A DNA stretch of 21,154 bases. Origin: an uncultured Pelosinus sp. (lineage in GTDB: Bacteria > Bacillota > Negativicutes > UMGS1260). Shown piece by piece: positions 6,312 to 14,743 of the stretch. The DNA lies in contig URQW01000049.1 in the NCBI GenBank assembly GCA_900550105.1, positions 1-21,154 on the forward strand, read 5' to 3'. Each line of letters opens with the position of its first letter. The first letter of the stretch is position 1. A program made the position numbers and the translations under genes. Below the pieces are notes generated by a model. The model was not told where the DNA came from, did no database searches, and was given only the letters and a program-made list of their open reading frames with translations.

Positions 6312-7042
6312 AAAATCGGCAAAAAGTCAGAAAAACATTGCTACTCATATTGTATTTATCATTTCCTGTCACCATGTTTTACTTTTCCCCGATGTTAATA
6401 ATTATCGGGGCGGCTCACGGAATTATTACTGGCAGTTTCATTATGTTTCTGCTGATGTTCTTGGCAGCTTTGTTTTTGGGCCGGGGGTTTTGCGGCTGGC
6501 TATGTCCGGCCGGAGGGCTACAGGAAATATGTACGATGACAAACGACAAACCAACTGCGGGCGGCAAATATAACATAATAAAGTATTTGCTATGGATTCC
6601 GTGGATAGGTGCCATCATCTACTGTGCTGTTATCGCCGGCGGGTTGCACACGGTTAATCTATTGTTCGGCACTAAGTGTGGTATATCCATTGCACAGCCT
6701 ATGGATTATATCATATTTTATTTCTTCAACGGCTTGATTGTCATACTGGCACTTGCTAGCGGCCGACGCGGGTTTTGCCACTATGTTTGTTGGATGGCGC
6801 CATTCATGGTTATTGGCGATAAAATCGGCGGCTATTTTAAAACCCGTGTACTCGAACTCACGGCAGATAAAGCTAAATGCATCAATTGTATGAAATGTAC
6901 CCGTAATTGTGTGATGAGTCTGCCGGTACAGGAAATGGTGCAAAATAATTCTCTAGGCCATTCAGAGTGTGTGCTGTGTGGATTATGCGTGGATAGCTGT
7001 CCTAAAAAGGCAATTTCATTTACACTCTATAATAGCCGATGA
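6308..7042 (+). CDS. Membrane-bound polyferredoxin, NapH/NosR-like 4Fe-4S protein
   Basis: A 244-residue integral membrane electron carrier. Predicted spans lie at about 9-31, 37-57, 92-112 and 133-151. Two membrane-border motifs, GRGFCGWLCPAG (58-69) and GRRGFCHYVCWMAPF (152-166), are typical of the NapH/NosR/CcoG group. The C-terminal domain holds two [4Fe-4S] motifs, CINCMKCTRNC (191-201) and CVLCGLCVDSCP (221-232). The first lacks the usual final proline (CVMS). It overlaps the flavoprotein stop by 4 bp. The likely job is electron transfer between the membrane and the cytoplasmic flavoprotein. NapH itself is unlikely because no nap genes are near. Confidence 0.87.
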   Translation: MKNRQKVRKTLLLILYLSFPVTMFYFSPMLIIIGAAHGIITGSFIMFLLMFLAALFLGRGFCGWLCPAGGLQEICTMTNDKPTAGGKYNIIKYLLWIPWIGAIIYCAVIAGGLHTVNLLFGTKCGISIAQPMDYIIFYFFNGLIVILALASGRRGFCHYVCWMAPFMVIGDKIGGYFKTRVLELTADKAKCINCMKCTRNCVMSLPVQEMVQNNSLGHSECVLCGLCVDSCPKKAISFTLYNSR

Positions 7043-7169
7043 ACATCATGGCATAATCACTGCGAGATGATTTGATATGTCGCCAATAATACCGATAAAT
7101 AATTTCAATAAACTTGTAGAAATGCATTGCCGCCAAATTATTGAAGCAGGTGCAGTTAATAAGTCATTC

Positions 7170-7199
7170 CAATTGGCGGGAGCAGCCTCCTGCCAATTG
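7170..7199. terminator. Strong hairpin downstream of the PadR operon
   Basis: CAATTGGCGGGAG and CTCCTGCCAATTG form a 13-bp stem (one wobble) with a 4-nt loop. There is no T-run, so intrinsic termination is uncertain. The preceding interval 7043-7169 has no clear gene. A 59-codon frame from ATG 7077 to 7256 runs through the hairpin and overlaps a pseudogene, so I do not call it. Confidence 0.45.
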
Positions 7200-7201
7200 T
7201 T

Positions 7202-7479
7202 ACATATGCCTTCAATGAGTCCGACAATGGCAGTAGAATTCCTAATGGTTTATTAAAAGCATTCACAGCAATTGTTTTTAATACTTCAAATACTGAAGAA
7301 AATCGAGAATTAGCAGTTTGGGGCGACCCCTACAAACTATATGGGAAAATTGTATTTTTGGTTTCTGCGGTGTGAGTAATTTTCATAGAAAATGTTTAGA
7401 ATTAATTGTCGAGAGCATGCCATTACAACGCAAAGAATGGATACATGAAGTTGAACAAACGATTTCAACATTGTTATAA
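7202..7479 (+). pseudogene. C-terminal part of a flavodoxin-fold quinone/NAD(P)H oxidoreductase
   Basis: Two adjacent frames join into one family-like sequence: TYAFNESDNGSRIPNGLLKA, FTAIVFNTSNTEENRELAVW and GDP, then after a shift near 7330, TIWENCIFGFCGVSNFHRKC and RKEWIHEVEQTISTLL before the stop. The NTS...RELxxxGDP and NCIFGFCGV segments are typical of flavodoxin-like fold NAD(P)H oxidoreductases (MdaB/KefF-like). The N-terminal FMN loop is missing, so the gene is both truncated and frame-shifted. It lies between two intact but different flavoprotein genes. The following 200 bp up to 7681 holds no gene and no promoter I can defend. Confidence 0.6.
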
Positions 7480-7681
7480 TATTGCATTTCACAGGACATA
7501 GAGGTAAGTAGATTGAATTGTCCTTTCAACACGGCGAACAAAGCCACTTATTGTTGCAGAATAGTATGAAATTAGAAAGGTGTTTATTTTTGTGTCGCTA
7601 GGGTTCTAGTTTGCAAAGATTTCTGGCGGTTTCCCAAGTGCAAAAGCTGAGTAAATAAAAAAATGAAAGAAGTGTGACTCA

Positions 7682-8407
7682 ATGAAAATTGCAGTGGTTA
7701 ACGGCAGTCATCGCGGCAGAAATGGCAATACAAATATTATGGTTTCTGCTTTCTTAAAGGGAGCAAAGGAAGCAGGTGCAGAAATCGCAACTGTTTTTTT
7801 AGCAGAAAAAGAAATTAAATATTGTACGGCGTGTAAGGCCTGCTGGTTTAAAACGCCAGGGGAATGTGTCATCAAGGATGATATGGCTGAAATTGTAGCT
7901 CTCATAGAAGATGCGGATATTCGTGTTTTGGCGACGCCGCTTTATTTTGACAATATTTCAAGTATGCTAAAAATTTTTATAGATCGACTTATGGTAACAG
8001 CCAGCCCCTATTGGGGAGAGGATAGTGAGGGAGAATGCCGTCATATAACAATGAAAGCGGCGCCACAGTTAGTGATGATGGCGAATTGTGGCTTTCCGGA
8101 AAGATCACAATTCCAAGTGATTTCCCATTGGCTTAAACGGCATGCCCGGAATCTCAATGCACAGATAATTGGGGAAATATATGCCCCTCAGGGGGCGCTG
8201 TTGAGCGTCAGGGAAGGTGAGGTGGGCATTGTTGTCTCTAACTATCTTAAGGATTTGGAAACCGCAGGCAGGGAGATTGCTGTCAATCGAAAATTGACAG
8301 AAAAAACAATGGAGTTGTTAGAACAAAAATTTATTCCAGATGAAGTGTATATACGAGAAGTTAAAAAGTATGTTGATAGTCTATTGGTAAAGCAAGAGGA
8401 TCAATAA
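7682..8407 (+). CDS. Flavodoxin-like FMN oxidoreductase (iron-sulfur-flavoprotein type)
   Basis: A 241-residue flavodoxin-fold protein. VNGSHRGRNGNTNIM (6-20) is the FMN phosphate loop, and LATPLYFDNISSMLKIFIDR (82-101) is the second FMN segment. C48, C51, C54 and C62 (C-X2-C-X2-C-X7-C) match the cysteine pattern of iron-sulfur flavoproteins more closely than the 5715 paralog does. It is longer than that paralog because of a C-terminal helical extension (about 185-241). The ribosome site is weak (GAAAGAAG). It appears to be transcribed alone: the genes on both sides are broken. The role may be reduction of quinones, nitro compounds or metals; no substrate can be read from the sequence. Confidence 0.85.
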   Translation: MKIAVVNGSHRGRNGNTNIMVSAFLKGAKEAGAEIATVFLAEKEIKYCTACKACWFKTPGECVIKDDMAEIVALIEDADIRVLATPLYFDNISSMLKIFIDRLMVTASPYWGEDSEGECRHITMKAAPQLVMMANCGFPERSQFQVISHWLKRHARNLNAQIIGEIYAPQGALLSVREGEVGIVVSNYLKDLETAGREIAVNRKLTEKTMELLEQKFIPDEVYIREVKKYVDSLLVKQEDQ

Positions 8408-8497
8408 AATTTAGACGGGGAAGATGGGGAAGCCGGGTAATTCTTCAATAACGCTAGCAGTTGTGAAGCATGGTGTTTTTTTGATTAAGTCCAAGGA

Positions 8498-8554
8498 GGC
8501 ACCGATTTTATTATTGAAGTCTATGCTAAGGGACGTTTAACTAAGCAGGAATAG
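8498..8554 (+). pseudogene. C-terminal tail of a lost gene
   Basis: A short frame reading GTDFIIEVYAKGRLTKQE and a stop has coding character but no start. The rest of 8408-8571 gives no consistent frame. Parent family unknown. Confidence 0.3.
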
Positions 8555-8571
8555 GTGGCAAAAATCTCTAG

Positions 8572-8661
8572 ATGAAAAAAAATAAAAAATTAAAAATAAT
8601 TACTATTGCAGCAATGGGTACACCTGTATTACTGATTTTAATACTAAGCATTAAATCTTGA
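8572..8661 (+). CDS. 29-residue membrane peptide or N-terminal remnant
   Basis: MKKNKKLKIITIAAMGTPVL then LILILSIKS: a lysine-rich start followed by one hydrophobic span of about 18 residues. This is what a signal anchor looks like. No convincing ribosome site is seen. It ends over the 3' end of the opposite LysR fragment, so it is more likely the start of a truncated secreted or membrane gene than a working small protein. Confidence 0.3.
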   Translation: MKKNKKLKIITIAAMGTPVLLILILSIKS

Positions 8662-9159
8662 ATTTTTAAGTTGCATATCATAAAAATATAGTGATATGCA
8701 CTGAGCGTGATATTGTATGACATATTCTCTAAAACTAACGGCGGTTTTAGATAAATAACGTCGTTTATTCCAGGCAAGAAAAAGTGTATTGGGATAAGTA
8801 AGCTCTTTATTCCTAACAAAAGTAAGCGGTAGGGCAACTGCTTTATTGGATGGTTTAGGTAAAAATGAGATACCTAATCCGGCATGAATCAAATTTCTTA
8901 CGGCACTGATTTCATCACATTCGCATACTATTTTGGGAACAAAGCCAGTTTTCTCAAACAGTTCATCACAGCGTTTGCGGATGCTGTGATTTTCTTTTAA
9001 CAGCACAAATGATTCGTGGGAAAGATCAGTAAAAGAAATCGTTTGGACGCTATTGAAAGGATGTTCCGGCGATGCAGCTAGTAATGCTGGATTATTTTTA
9101 TACGTCAGAGAAATACTTTCATCAAGTGATAACTCAAGTGGCGATGCTAGAGTAGTTTG
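8644..9159 (-). pseudogene. LysR-family regulator, effector-binding domain only
   Basis: About 170 codons of a LysR regulator's C-terminal domain: QTTLASPLELSLDESISL, NPALLAASPEHPF, SFTDLSHESFVLLKENHS, EKTGFVPKIVCECDEISAV and NLIHAGLGISFLPK. These are the usual order and motifs of the effector-binding domain's second half. The N-terminal helix-turn-helix and linker are missing. Upstream the frame runs into the start of an unrelated gene (9147-9224). The regulator was cut by a deletion or insertion and cannot bind DNA by itself. Confidence 0.75.
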
Positions 9160-9224
9160 GGAAAATATAAGAAAGCAGTAGATGCCATAATGACTGTATT
9201 AATGAAAATAAACGGTGACTTCAT
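9147..9224 (-). pseudogene. Start of an exported or membrane protein, fused out of frame to the LysR remnant
   Basis: AAAGGA and, 6 bases later, ATG begin a 25-codon frame MKSPFIFINTVIMASTAFLY then FPKLL and a stop. It has a signal-peptide-like hydrophobic core. The stop appears where the DNA changes to LysR sequence in another frame, so this is a deletion junction keeping only the first codons and ribosome site of a secreted-protein gene. Confidence 0.4.
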
Positions 9225-9281
9225 GGTTGTTCCTTTCGGTTGTATCTTTTTAAGTTTATATTGCTTTGCTCGAAATGTTTA

Positions 9282-9352
9282 GATCAGTAGTGCAGTGATG
9301 ACAGGGCAATGCAGTATTTGCTATCATGCTGCATTGCCGTTGTCATCTGATC
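9282..9352. repeat. Long imperfect hairpin between uspA and the LysR remnant
   Basis: GATGACAGGGCAATGCAG (9297-9314) pairs with CTGCATTGCCGTTGTCATC (9329-9347), with one bulge. An outer GATCAG (9282-9287) pairs with CTGATC (9347-9352). It lies about 50 bp after the universal stress gene. A T-run is missing, so it may act as a transcript-stabilising 3' end or a weak terminator. Confidence 0.5.
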
Positions 9353-9399
9353 ATAAATAGATAGGGGAAAGCGTGCGGCAGGTTTAGTATCAATAAAGA

Positions 9400-9843
9400 T
9401 TATTTGATAATCAAAACAGGACAAGGGGAATGATGGACTACGTATGTGCTGACACTTCCCAAAAGCAAGCCGGAAATCGTTCCTAAGCCCCGACTACCAA
9501 TGACGATAACATCATAGTCATGTTGAGCGGCAAAATCGGTAATTAGAAGGCGCGGTTCGCCAATTTCGTTGTGTGCTTGAACGAGTATGTCTTCAGGAAC
9601 TTGTTTGATCGATTCAGCCAGAATTGCTTTAGCAAAGGTTACGGGATCTGTAGATGCGTTTGGCGGGATTTTAGTTCCCTTGATTTGATTATATAAAGGG
9701 ACTTGCTGCGATAAAACTGATACGTAAAGAATCCCGATCTTGGCAGCAAAGGAACGGGCTAACGCTACTGCATGAGACAATGCCTTGCGGGAATGGATAG
9801 AGCCGTCTATGGGGACTAAAATTTTTTTATACAAAATCTCCAT
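9400..9843 (-). CDS. Universal stress protein UspA family
   Basis: A 147-residue single-domain Usp. ILVPIDGSIHSRKALSHAV (8-26) is the family's first strand and helix, with the ATP-contacting Asp. GSRGLGTISGLLLGSVS near the C-terminus fits the ATP-binding pattern G-X2-G-X9-G-S, followed by SPCPVLIIK. I start at ATG 9843 (MEILYKKI), which has AAGGAG 9 bases upstream; a TTG three codons earlier touches that ribosome site and is unlikely. It lies 91 bp after the RND pump stop on the same strand with no terminator between, so co-transcription with the pump is likely and would tie a stress protein to efflux. Confidence 0.9.
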   Translation of the reverse strand: MEILYKKILVPIDGSIHSRKALSHAVALARSFAAKIGILYVSVLSQQVPLYNQIKGTKIPPNASTDPVTFAKAILAESIKQVPEDILVQAHNEIGEPRLLITDFAAQHDYDVIVIGSRGLGTISGLLLGSVSTYVVHHSPCPVLIIK

Positions 9844-9934
9844 GATAAGCAACTCCTTATAAAATGTATTAGTGATCTAACAAACTCAAGAAGTTTTCTG
9901 GATTTTAGCAATTGCTTGTGCAATTTGATTCATG

Positions 9935-12900
9935 CTACTGAGACAATGACTTTTCGGCATCATTTAAAGAATTGTTTTTGGCACTGTCAACTGGCTGTGC
10001 CTTATACCATGTGGCGTACATAACTGGCAACACCAATAAAGTTAGTATGGTTGCTCCCAGTAAACCGCCAGCAATGGCAATCGCCATGGAGCCCCATAAA
10101 GTACTGGGGACTAGCGGAATCATGCCGAGGATAGCGGCTGCGGCTGTTAACATAATTGGGCGGAAGCGGCTGATCGTCGCTGACACAATGGCATCCCATA
10201 GGGAGTCGCCAGCCACCAAATGTTGTTCAATCTGGTCCATTAATATAACAGTATTGCGCATAATGATACCGAACAAGGCGAGAACTCCCAATTGGACTAC
10301 AAAGCCCATGGGGCTTCCGGTAACGAGGAGACTGATGGATACACCGATAATACCTAGCGGCGCTGTAAAGAGGGTTAGCAGCATTTTTGGAATACTTTGC
10401 AACTGCGTCATGAGCAGAATCATAATGATCAGCATCATGGCCGGAATGGGTTCCGCCAGGAATTTGCTGCTTTTTATGCTGCGTTCTGTTGCGCCGTCAA
10501 ATTCAATGGAATAACCGACTGGCAGATTATTTCTGAGTTCTTGAAGGCTGCCATAAACTTGCTTGGTTACATCCGAACCAGTGAGTTTAGACGCGGGATT
10601 GAGTTCCGCCTGAACCATAATCATCGGTAGCAGGTCACGTCGGTAAATTAAACCTTCTTCAGCATCATAGCGGATGGTGGCAATTTGATCGAGCGGAACA
10701 TATTTCCCATTCCCGATATGGATGTTGAGGTCTTTTAGCCGTTCCGGGTTATTACGGTCTGCTTCCGCAAACCGGAGAACCATGCTAACTGTTTTATCAT
10801 TCTCACGAAATTCGGTAATCGGTGCTCCAGATAACTGGGTTTGGAGCGATTCGGCCAATTTATGGGAACTGAGGCCGAGGGCTTTTGCTTTTGCCTGGTC
10901 AATCTCCAAGTGCATCACTTTGTTTTTCTCATTCCAGTTGAGGTTTACGTTTTGTGTAGACGGATGGGCGGCCATGACGGCGCGGACTTGTTCAGCGATA
11001 TCACGAACTTTTTCATGGTCAGGGCCTTTTACTCGCAGCATCACCGGATAATCAGGCCCTGTTCCGGTGAATAATAACTTGATATGTCCTCGAACATTTG
11101 TAAATTCGGTGTTTAATAATTGTTCGGCTTTTTGGGCCAGCGCATTACGGGCTTCCACATCCTTGGCCACTACAATGAATTCAGCGAAATTCGATTTGTT
11201 GAAAGTTGGTTCAAAACTGAGCACAAAGCGTGGGGCTCCTTCACCTACATGATAGGTGTAATAAGAAATATTCGGGTCATCATCCAATTCTTTAGCAAAT
11301 TGGCGAGCAACTTCTTCAGTGTTGATTTGAGACGCTCCTTCCTGTAATTTGAGCTGGATGATGAGCTCCGGACGGCTCGACGGAGGAAAGAATTCCTGTT
11401 TGACCAACCCCAGGAGAAAGATAGAGCCGATAAATGTAGCAACAGTAGCTGTTAGTACGATTTTACGATGACACATGCACCATAGTAACAAGCGTTTAAA
11501 TCGTCGATAAAACGGAGTATCATAAAGGTCATGGTGTACATTGTTTTCAGCGGCTGTTTGCTGGGCTGGTTTTATTTTGATAAATTGATAACCCAGCAAC
11601 GGCGTGACTGCCCCGGCAACTAGCCAGGAGGCGAGGAGAGCAAAGAATATAACCCAAAAGAGATCGACGCAAAATTCGGCAGCGAGCCCCTTAGAGAAAC
11701 CGATGGGAATAAAGCCTGCACAGGTTATTAATGCGCCAGTTAAACGAGGATAGGCGGTAGAAGTATAAGAAAAACAAGCAGCATTGAAGCGGCTCCAGCC
11801 TTGCTCTAGCTTGACTGTCGTCATTTCCGTAGCAATGATGGCATCATCGACCAACAAGCCTAACGCAATGATGAGGGCTCCTAGTGAGATGCTCTGCAGG
11901 GCGATTCCTGTCAGATACATTAAGGTAAAGGTAATGGCAATGACTAACGGAATGGTTAGGGCCACGACCACACCGGAACGCATACCCAGACTGGCAAAGC
12001 TTACGATTAAAACGATGATAATTGCTTCGACCAGGGATTCAATAAATTCGTTGATGGAGGATTCCACAACTTTCGGCTGATTTACAGTTTGACTGATTTC
12101 CAGCCCTGTTGGCAGTTCTTGCTTTATTTGAGAGATTGTGCTATCGAGATTTTTACCTAGGGTCAGAATGTTGCCGCCGGGTTCCATGGCTAGCGCAATG
12201 CCGATCGCTGGTTGACCGTTAAAGAACATTTTGGGGTCGGATGGTTCGGCGTAGGCACGAGTAATTTTGGCAATATCTCCTAGACGGAAAGTGCGTCCAC
12301 CAGCTTGAATAGGTGTAGCACCGATGTCTTCCATATTTTCAAACATCCCAGTAATTCGTAAGTATGCATTGTCTGATGTCGTTTCCAGCATACCAGCAGC
12401 TGCCTGGGTATTTTGTTCCTTTAAAGTGGATGTAATTACGGACGGATCAAGACCTAAGTTGGCCAGTTTGCTATTTTCAATTTCAATGTAGATCTTTTCG
12501 GTTTGCACCCCTAGCAGTTGCACCTTGCTAACGCTGGGAACACTTAAGAGAATACGACGGATTTTTTCCGCTTTCTCTCGCATTTCTTCGTAAGTAAATC
12601 CATCACCAGTCAACGTATAGATTACGCCATATACTTCATCGAATCGATCGTTAAAGGTAGGTTCTGAAACTCCTTCCGGGAGGGTTTTTTTGATATCATT
12701 TACCATGTTGCGAGCTTCAAACCATCTGGCCCGAAGTTCTTTGGCGGGGACCTGATCTTTAAGATTAACGTAAATTACGGTCCGGCCCGGTGTAGAGTAA
12801 CTTTTTAAATAGTCAAGTCCAGGTAAATCTTGTAGTTTCTTTTCAATTTTATCCGTAACCTGTTCTTCCATTTGGCTGGCAGTGGCTCCTGACCAGGAAA

Positions 12901-13054
12901 CGCTGACAATCATTTGCTTAATGGCAAAATCCGGGTCCTCCATGCGTCCCACGTTTTTATAAGAGAAAAGACCGGCCACAAAGAAGAGGACGACAAAGAA
13001 ATAAATGAATTGTTTGTGCTTTAATGACCAGGCGGTAAGGTTAAAATGGCTCAT
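9935..13054 (-). CDS. RND-family multidrug efflux pump, inner-membrane permease
   Basis: A 1039-residue HAE1/AcrB-type proton-driven pump, full length for the family. The first span is at about 15-32, then the porter domain (SVSWSGATASQMEEQVTDKI, 51-70). The TM4 motif ALGLLVDDAIIATE carries the proton-relay aspartates D403 and D404. The second half repeats the architecture and ends with the TM10 segment ALFGIIMRNTVILMDQIEQH. Where AcrB has the relay lysine (K940), this protein appears to have Arg. From memory this is normal for its subfamily, which shares the NVGRMEDPDF start. The start overlaps the adaptor stop by ATGA. No outer-membrane channel gene is in the window, so the third component must come from elsewhere. 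An RND pump of this kind implies a cell with an outer membrane. Confidence 0.95.
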   Translation of the reverse strand: MSHFNLTAWSLKHKQFIYFFVVLFFVAGLFSYKNVGRMEDPDFAIKQMIVSVSWSGATASQMEEQVTDKIEKKLQDLPGLDYLKSYSTPGRTVIYVNLKDQVPAKELRARWFEARNMVNDIKKTLPEGVSEPTFNDRFDEVYGVIYTLTGDGFTYEEMREKAEKIRRILLSVPSVSKVQLLGVQTEKIYIEIENSKLANLGLDPSVITSTLKEQNTQAAAGMLETTSDNAYLRITGMFENMEDIGATPIQAGGRTFRLGDIAKITRAYAEPSDPKMFFNGQPAIGIALAMEPGGNILTLGKNLDSTISQIKQELPTGLEISQTVNQPKVVESSINEFIESLVEAIIIVLIVSFASLGMRSGVVVALTIPLVIAITFTLMYLTGIALQSISLGALIIALGLLVDDAIIATEMTTVKLEQGWSRFNAACFSYTSTAYPRLTGALITCAGFIPIGFSKGLAAEFCVDLFWVIFFALLASWLVAGAVTPLLGYQFIKIKPAQQTAAENNVHHDLYDTPFYRRFKRLLLWCMCHRKIVLTATVATFIGSIFLLGLVKQEFFPPSSRPELIIQLKLQEGASQINTEEVARQFAKELDDDPNISYYTYHVGEGAPRFVLSFEPTFNKSNFAEFIVVAKDVEARNALAQKAEQLLNTEFTNVRGHIKLLFTGTGPDYPVMLRVKGPDHEKVRDIAEQVRAVMAAHPSTQNVNLNWNEKNKVMHLEIDQAKAKALGLSSHKLAESLQTQLSGAPITEFRENDKTVSMVLRFAEADRNNPERLKDLNIHIGNGKYVPLDQIATIRYDAEEGLIYRRDLLPMIMVQAELNPASKLTGSDVTKQVYGSLQELRNNLPVGYSIEFDGATERSIKSSKFLAEPIPAMMLIIMILLMTQLQSIPKMLLTLFTAPLGIIGVSISLLVTGSPMGFVVQLGVLALFGIIMRNTVILMDQIEQHLVAGDSLWDAIVSATISRFRPIMLTAAAAILGMIPLVPSTLWGSMAIAIAGGLLGATILTLLVLPVMYATWYKAQPVDSAKNNSLNDAEKSLSQ

Positions 13055-14169
13055 AGGGTATCACCGGCTATTTTTACCCTCTGCCCTTCTTCCAATTTAT
13101 GAACGCCGGCACTGACAATTCGGTCACCGATCTGAAGTCCGGTCAGTACTTGTATCGTGCCATTACCGAAAGAACCGGTTTGGATGGGGCGCAGTGTTAG
13201 AATATTGTCGTTTACAACCCAGACAGCAGGTGTATCACCGGTTTGATAAAGTGCAGATATTGGAATGGAAAATCCCGTAGTGGCATCAACGTCGGCTAAG
13301 GAAACGGTAGCTGTCATTCCTAATTTGATAGAGGGTGGCGGATTGAGTAAGCTAATGCGCACTTTGAAGGTACGCGTCGTCGGATCGGCCATGGGAGCAA
13401 TTTCTCGCACTTTGCCGTTCAGTGTCACGTTAGGCAAGGCCCAGAAAGTAACTTGGAATCGTCCCGCGGTTTTTAATTCTTCCAACCGGTTTTCGGGTAC
13501 GTTGATTTCGATTTCTCGTTCTCCATTTTGGACGATGGTAACAACCGTCTGGCCGGGGCTGACAATTTGGCCGGCTTCGGCGGTAATAGCGGAGACAACT
13601 CCTGATTGATCTGCTTTCAATAAGGTGTAATCTAGCTGATTGGTTCCTTGCGTATATTGTGCTGTTGCCTGTTGCATTGCTGCTGCCGCGGCATTATAGG
13701 CATTGACGTACTGGTCATATTGAGCATGGCTGATTGCGCCGCTATCCAGTAATTGCCGGTATCGGTTTAAGTTGCTTTCGGCAAGATTAAGCTGTGATTG
13801 AGCGGAATATACCTGGGCAGAATTGCTGCTTACTGTCTGCTGAATGTCTTTGGCATCTATTTGCATCAGCACATCACCGGCAGTAACACTGCTGCCTAAT
13901 TGCACATTGCGTTTGATGATTTTACCGGTGACTTGGAAAGCCAATTGACTTTCATAGCGGCCACGTACTTCTCCTGGATAGGTGTAGCTTTGTCCGTTAT
14001 TAGCTGCCTGAATAACTTGGGTTCGGACTACAGGGGGATTTTCCGATTTTATTGGTGCTTTGGCAAAATGTGCTTTTGCCATGATTCCGACCATTAGGCA
14101 GCCTACAGTCAAAGCCGCCAGGACATAATAGTATTTTTTTCGACTGATATGCAGTCGTACGTTGAACAT
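13051..14169 (-). CDS. RND efflux periplasmic adaptor (membrane fusion protein)
   Basis: A 372-residue HlyD/AcrA-type adaptor. The N-terminal anchor is at about 14-32, with a weak lipobox-like TVGC at 21-24. A lipoyl half-motif GKIIKRNVQLGSSVTAGDVL (82-101) follows, then the alpha-hairpin (about 110-175), the second lipoyl half (SGVVSAITAEAGQIVSPG), the beta-barrel and the membrane-proximal end QIGDRIVSAGVHKLEEGQRV. I start at ATG 14169 (MFNVRLHISRKK) because AAGGAG lies 9 bases upstream; the frame is open 8 codons further but without a site. It links the pump to an outer-membrane channel. Transcription comes from the long leader holding two MarR-type operators. Confidence 0.93.
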   Translation of the reverse strand: MFNVRLHISRKKYYYVLAALTVGCLMVGIMAKAHFAKAPIKSENPPVVRTQVIQAANNGQSYTYPGEVRGRYESQLAFQVTGKIIKRNVQLGSSVTAGDVLMQIDAKDIQQTVSSNSAQVYSAQSQLNLAESNLNRYRQLLDSGAISHAQYDQYVNAYNAAAAAMQQATAQYTQGTNQLDYTLLKADQSGVVSAITAEAGQIVSPGQTVVTIVQNGEREIEINVPENRLEELKTAGRFQVTFWALPNVTLNGKVREIAPMADPTTRTFKVRISLLNPPPSIKLGMTATVSLADVDATTGFSIPISALYQTGDTPAVWVVNDNILTLRPIQTGSFGNGTIQVLTGLQIGDRIVSAGVHKLEEGQRVKIAGDTL

Positions 14170-14438
14170 AAAAACACTCCTTATCATATGCAATCTGTTT
14201 TTATAAAAGAAAAATTATGGGGCGCGCTGGGCGATGCAAAACAACATTGTTATGATTTGCTGACGCATAGGTACATGCTGTGGCATAGAGAGATTCCTCC
14301 CTTAGTGAAGTAATTAGAATAAGAGTAATCGCAAGATCTCAATAGCAAGAGATTCATAGACGTTATGGATTGTTCTGCAGCAAGACAAAGGATGAATGAG
14401 TGCGAGCTAGGTCTGAAGGAGCTGAAAATTACAGTAAA
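14170..14438. other. Leader upstream of the adaptor gene; no gene seen
   Basis: About 270 bp between the nearer operator and the adaptor start. A minus-strand frame (14250-14495) exists, but it lacks a ribosome site and has the serine-, leucine- and cysteine-rich make-up of a chance frame. No clear -35/-10 pair is visible on the minus strand. TTGCAA just upstream of the 14439 operator could be a -35 with a poor -10. Confidence 0.4.
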
Positions 14439-14453
14439 GTTAACCAGGTGAAC
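14439..14453. promoter_or_regulatory. MarR-type operator, copy 1
   Basis: GTTAACCAGGTGAAC fits the palindrome GTTnACCnGGTnAAC and is identical to the site at 14617-14631. It lies upstream of the adaptor-pump operon, beside a TTGCAA that may be the -35. Confidence 0.75.
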
Positions 14454-14616
14454 TATTTTGCAAAATATAAGGATTTCGTTTGCCTGTTTTCGCAAAAGAT
14501 ATCCTTGGTGTTGAAGTAATTACATTTTTTGTTCCAACTAGATAAACTTGATTATAGGTGTTACTCAATCGCCTGTTTATTTAATATGAAACAGTTATTT
14601 TTCTTGTCTTAAAAAA

Positions 14617-14631
14617 GTTAACCAGGTGAAC
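14617..14631. promoter_or_regulatory. MarR-type operator, copy 2
   Basis: Exact copy of the 15-bp site GTTAACCAGGTGAAC, 178 bp from copy 1. Both copies are preceded by AA. It lies between the marR 3' end and the adaptor leader. Confidence 0.75.
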
Positions 14632-14652
14632 AATAACTTTAAATAATAAGAA

Positions 14653-14683
14653 TGTTGGTGTAGAAATTTTAATTTTACCAACA
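14653..14683 (-). terminator. Hairpin downstream of the marR-like gene
   Basis: TGTTGGT (14653-14659) pairs with ACCAACA (14677-14683), with inner AAATT/AATTT pairing. On the minus strand it is followed by a T-rich stretch. It sits about 60 bp past the regulator's stop, just before operator copy 2. Confidence 0.45.
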
Positions 14684-14743
14684 CTCCTGACTAAACATCT
14701 TGATATTTTCATAGGGGTAACAAAAGTTTTGTATAAAGCTTTT

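Noticed and set aside
7600..7665. CTAGGGTTC resembling the start of a guanidine (ykkC-type) riboswitch
   Set aside because: The GACTGGTCCGAGAG and ACGGCGGGA segments of that class are absent and the stretch is too short. The motif is also a chance palindrome (CTAG-GGTT-CTAG).
14250..14495. 81-codon minus-strand frame between the MarR operators and the adaptor gene
   Set aside because: No ribosome site, low-complexity composition and no recognisable fold. It looks like a chance frame in the regulatory leader.
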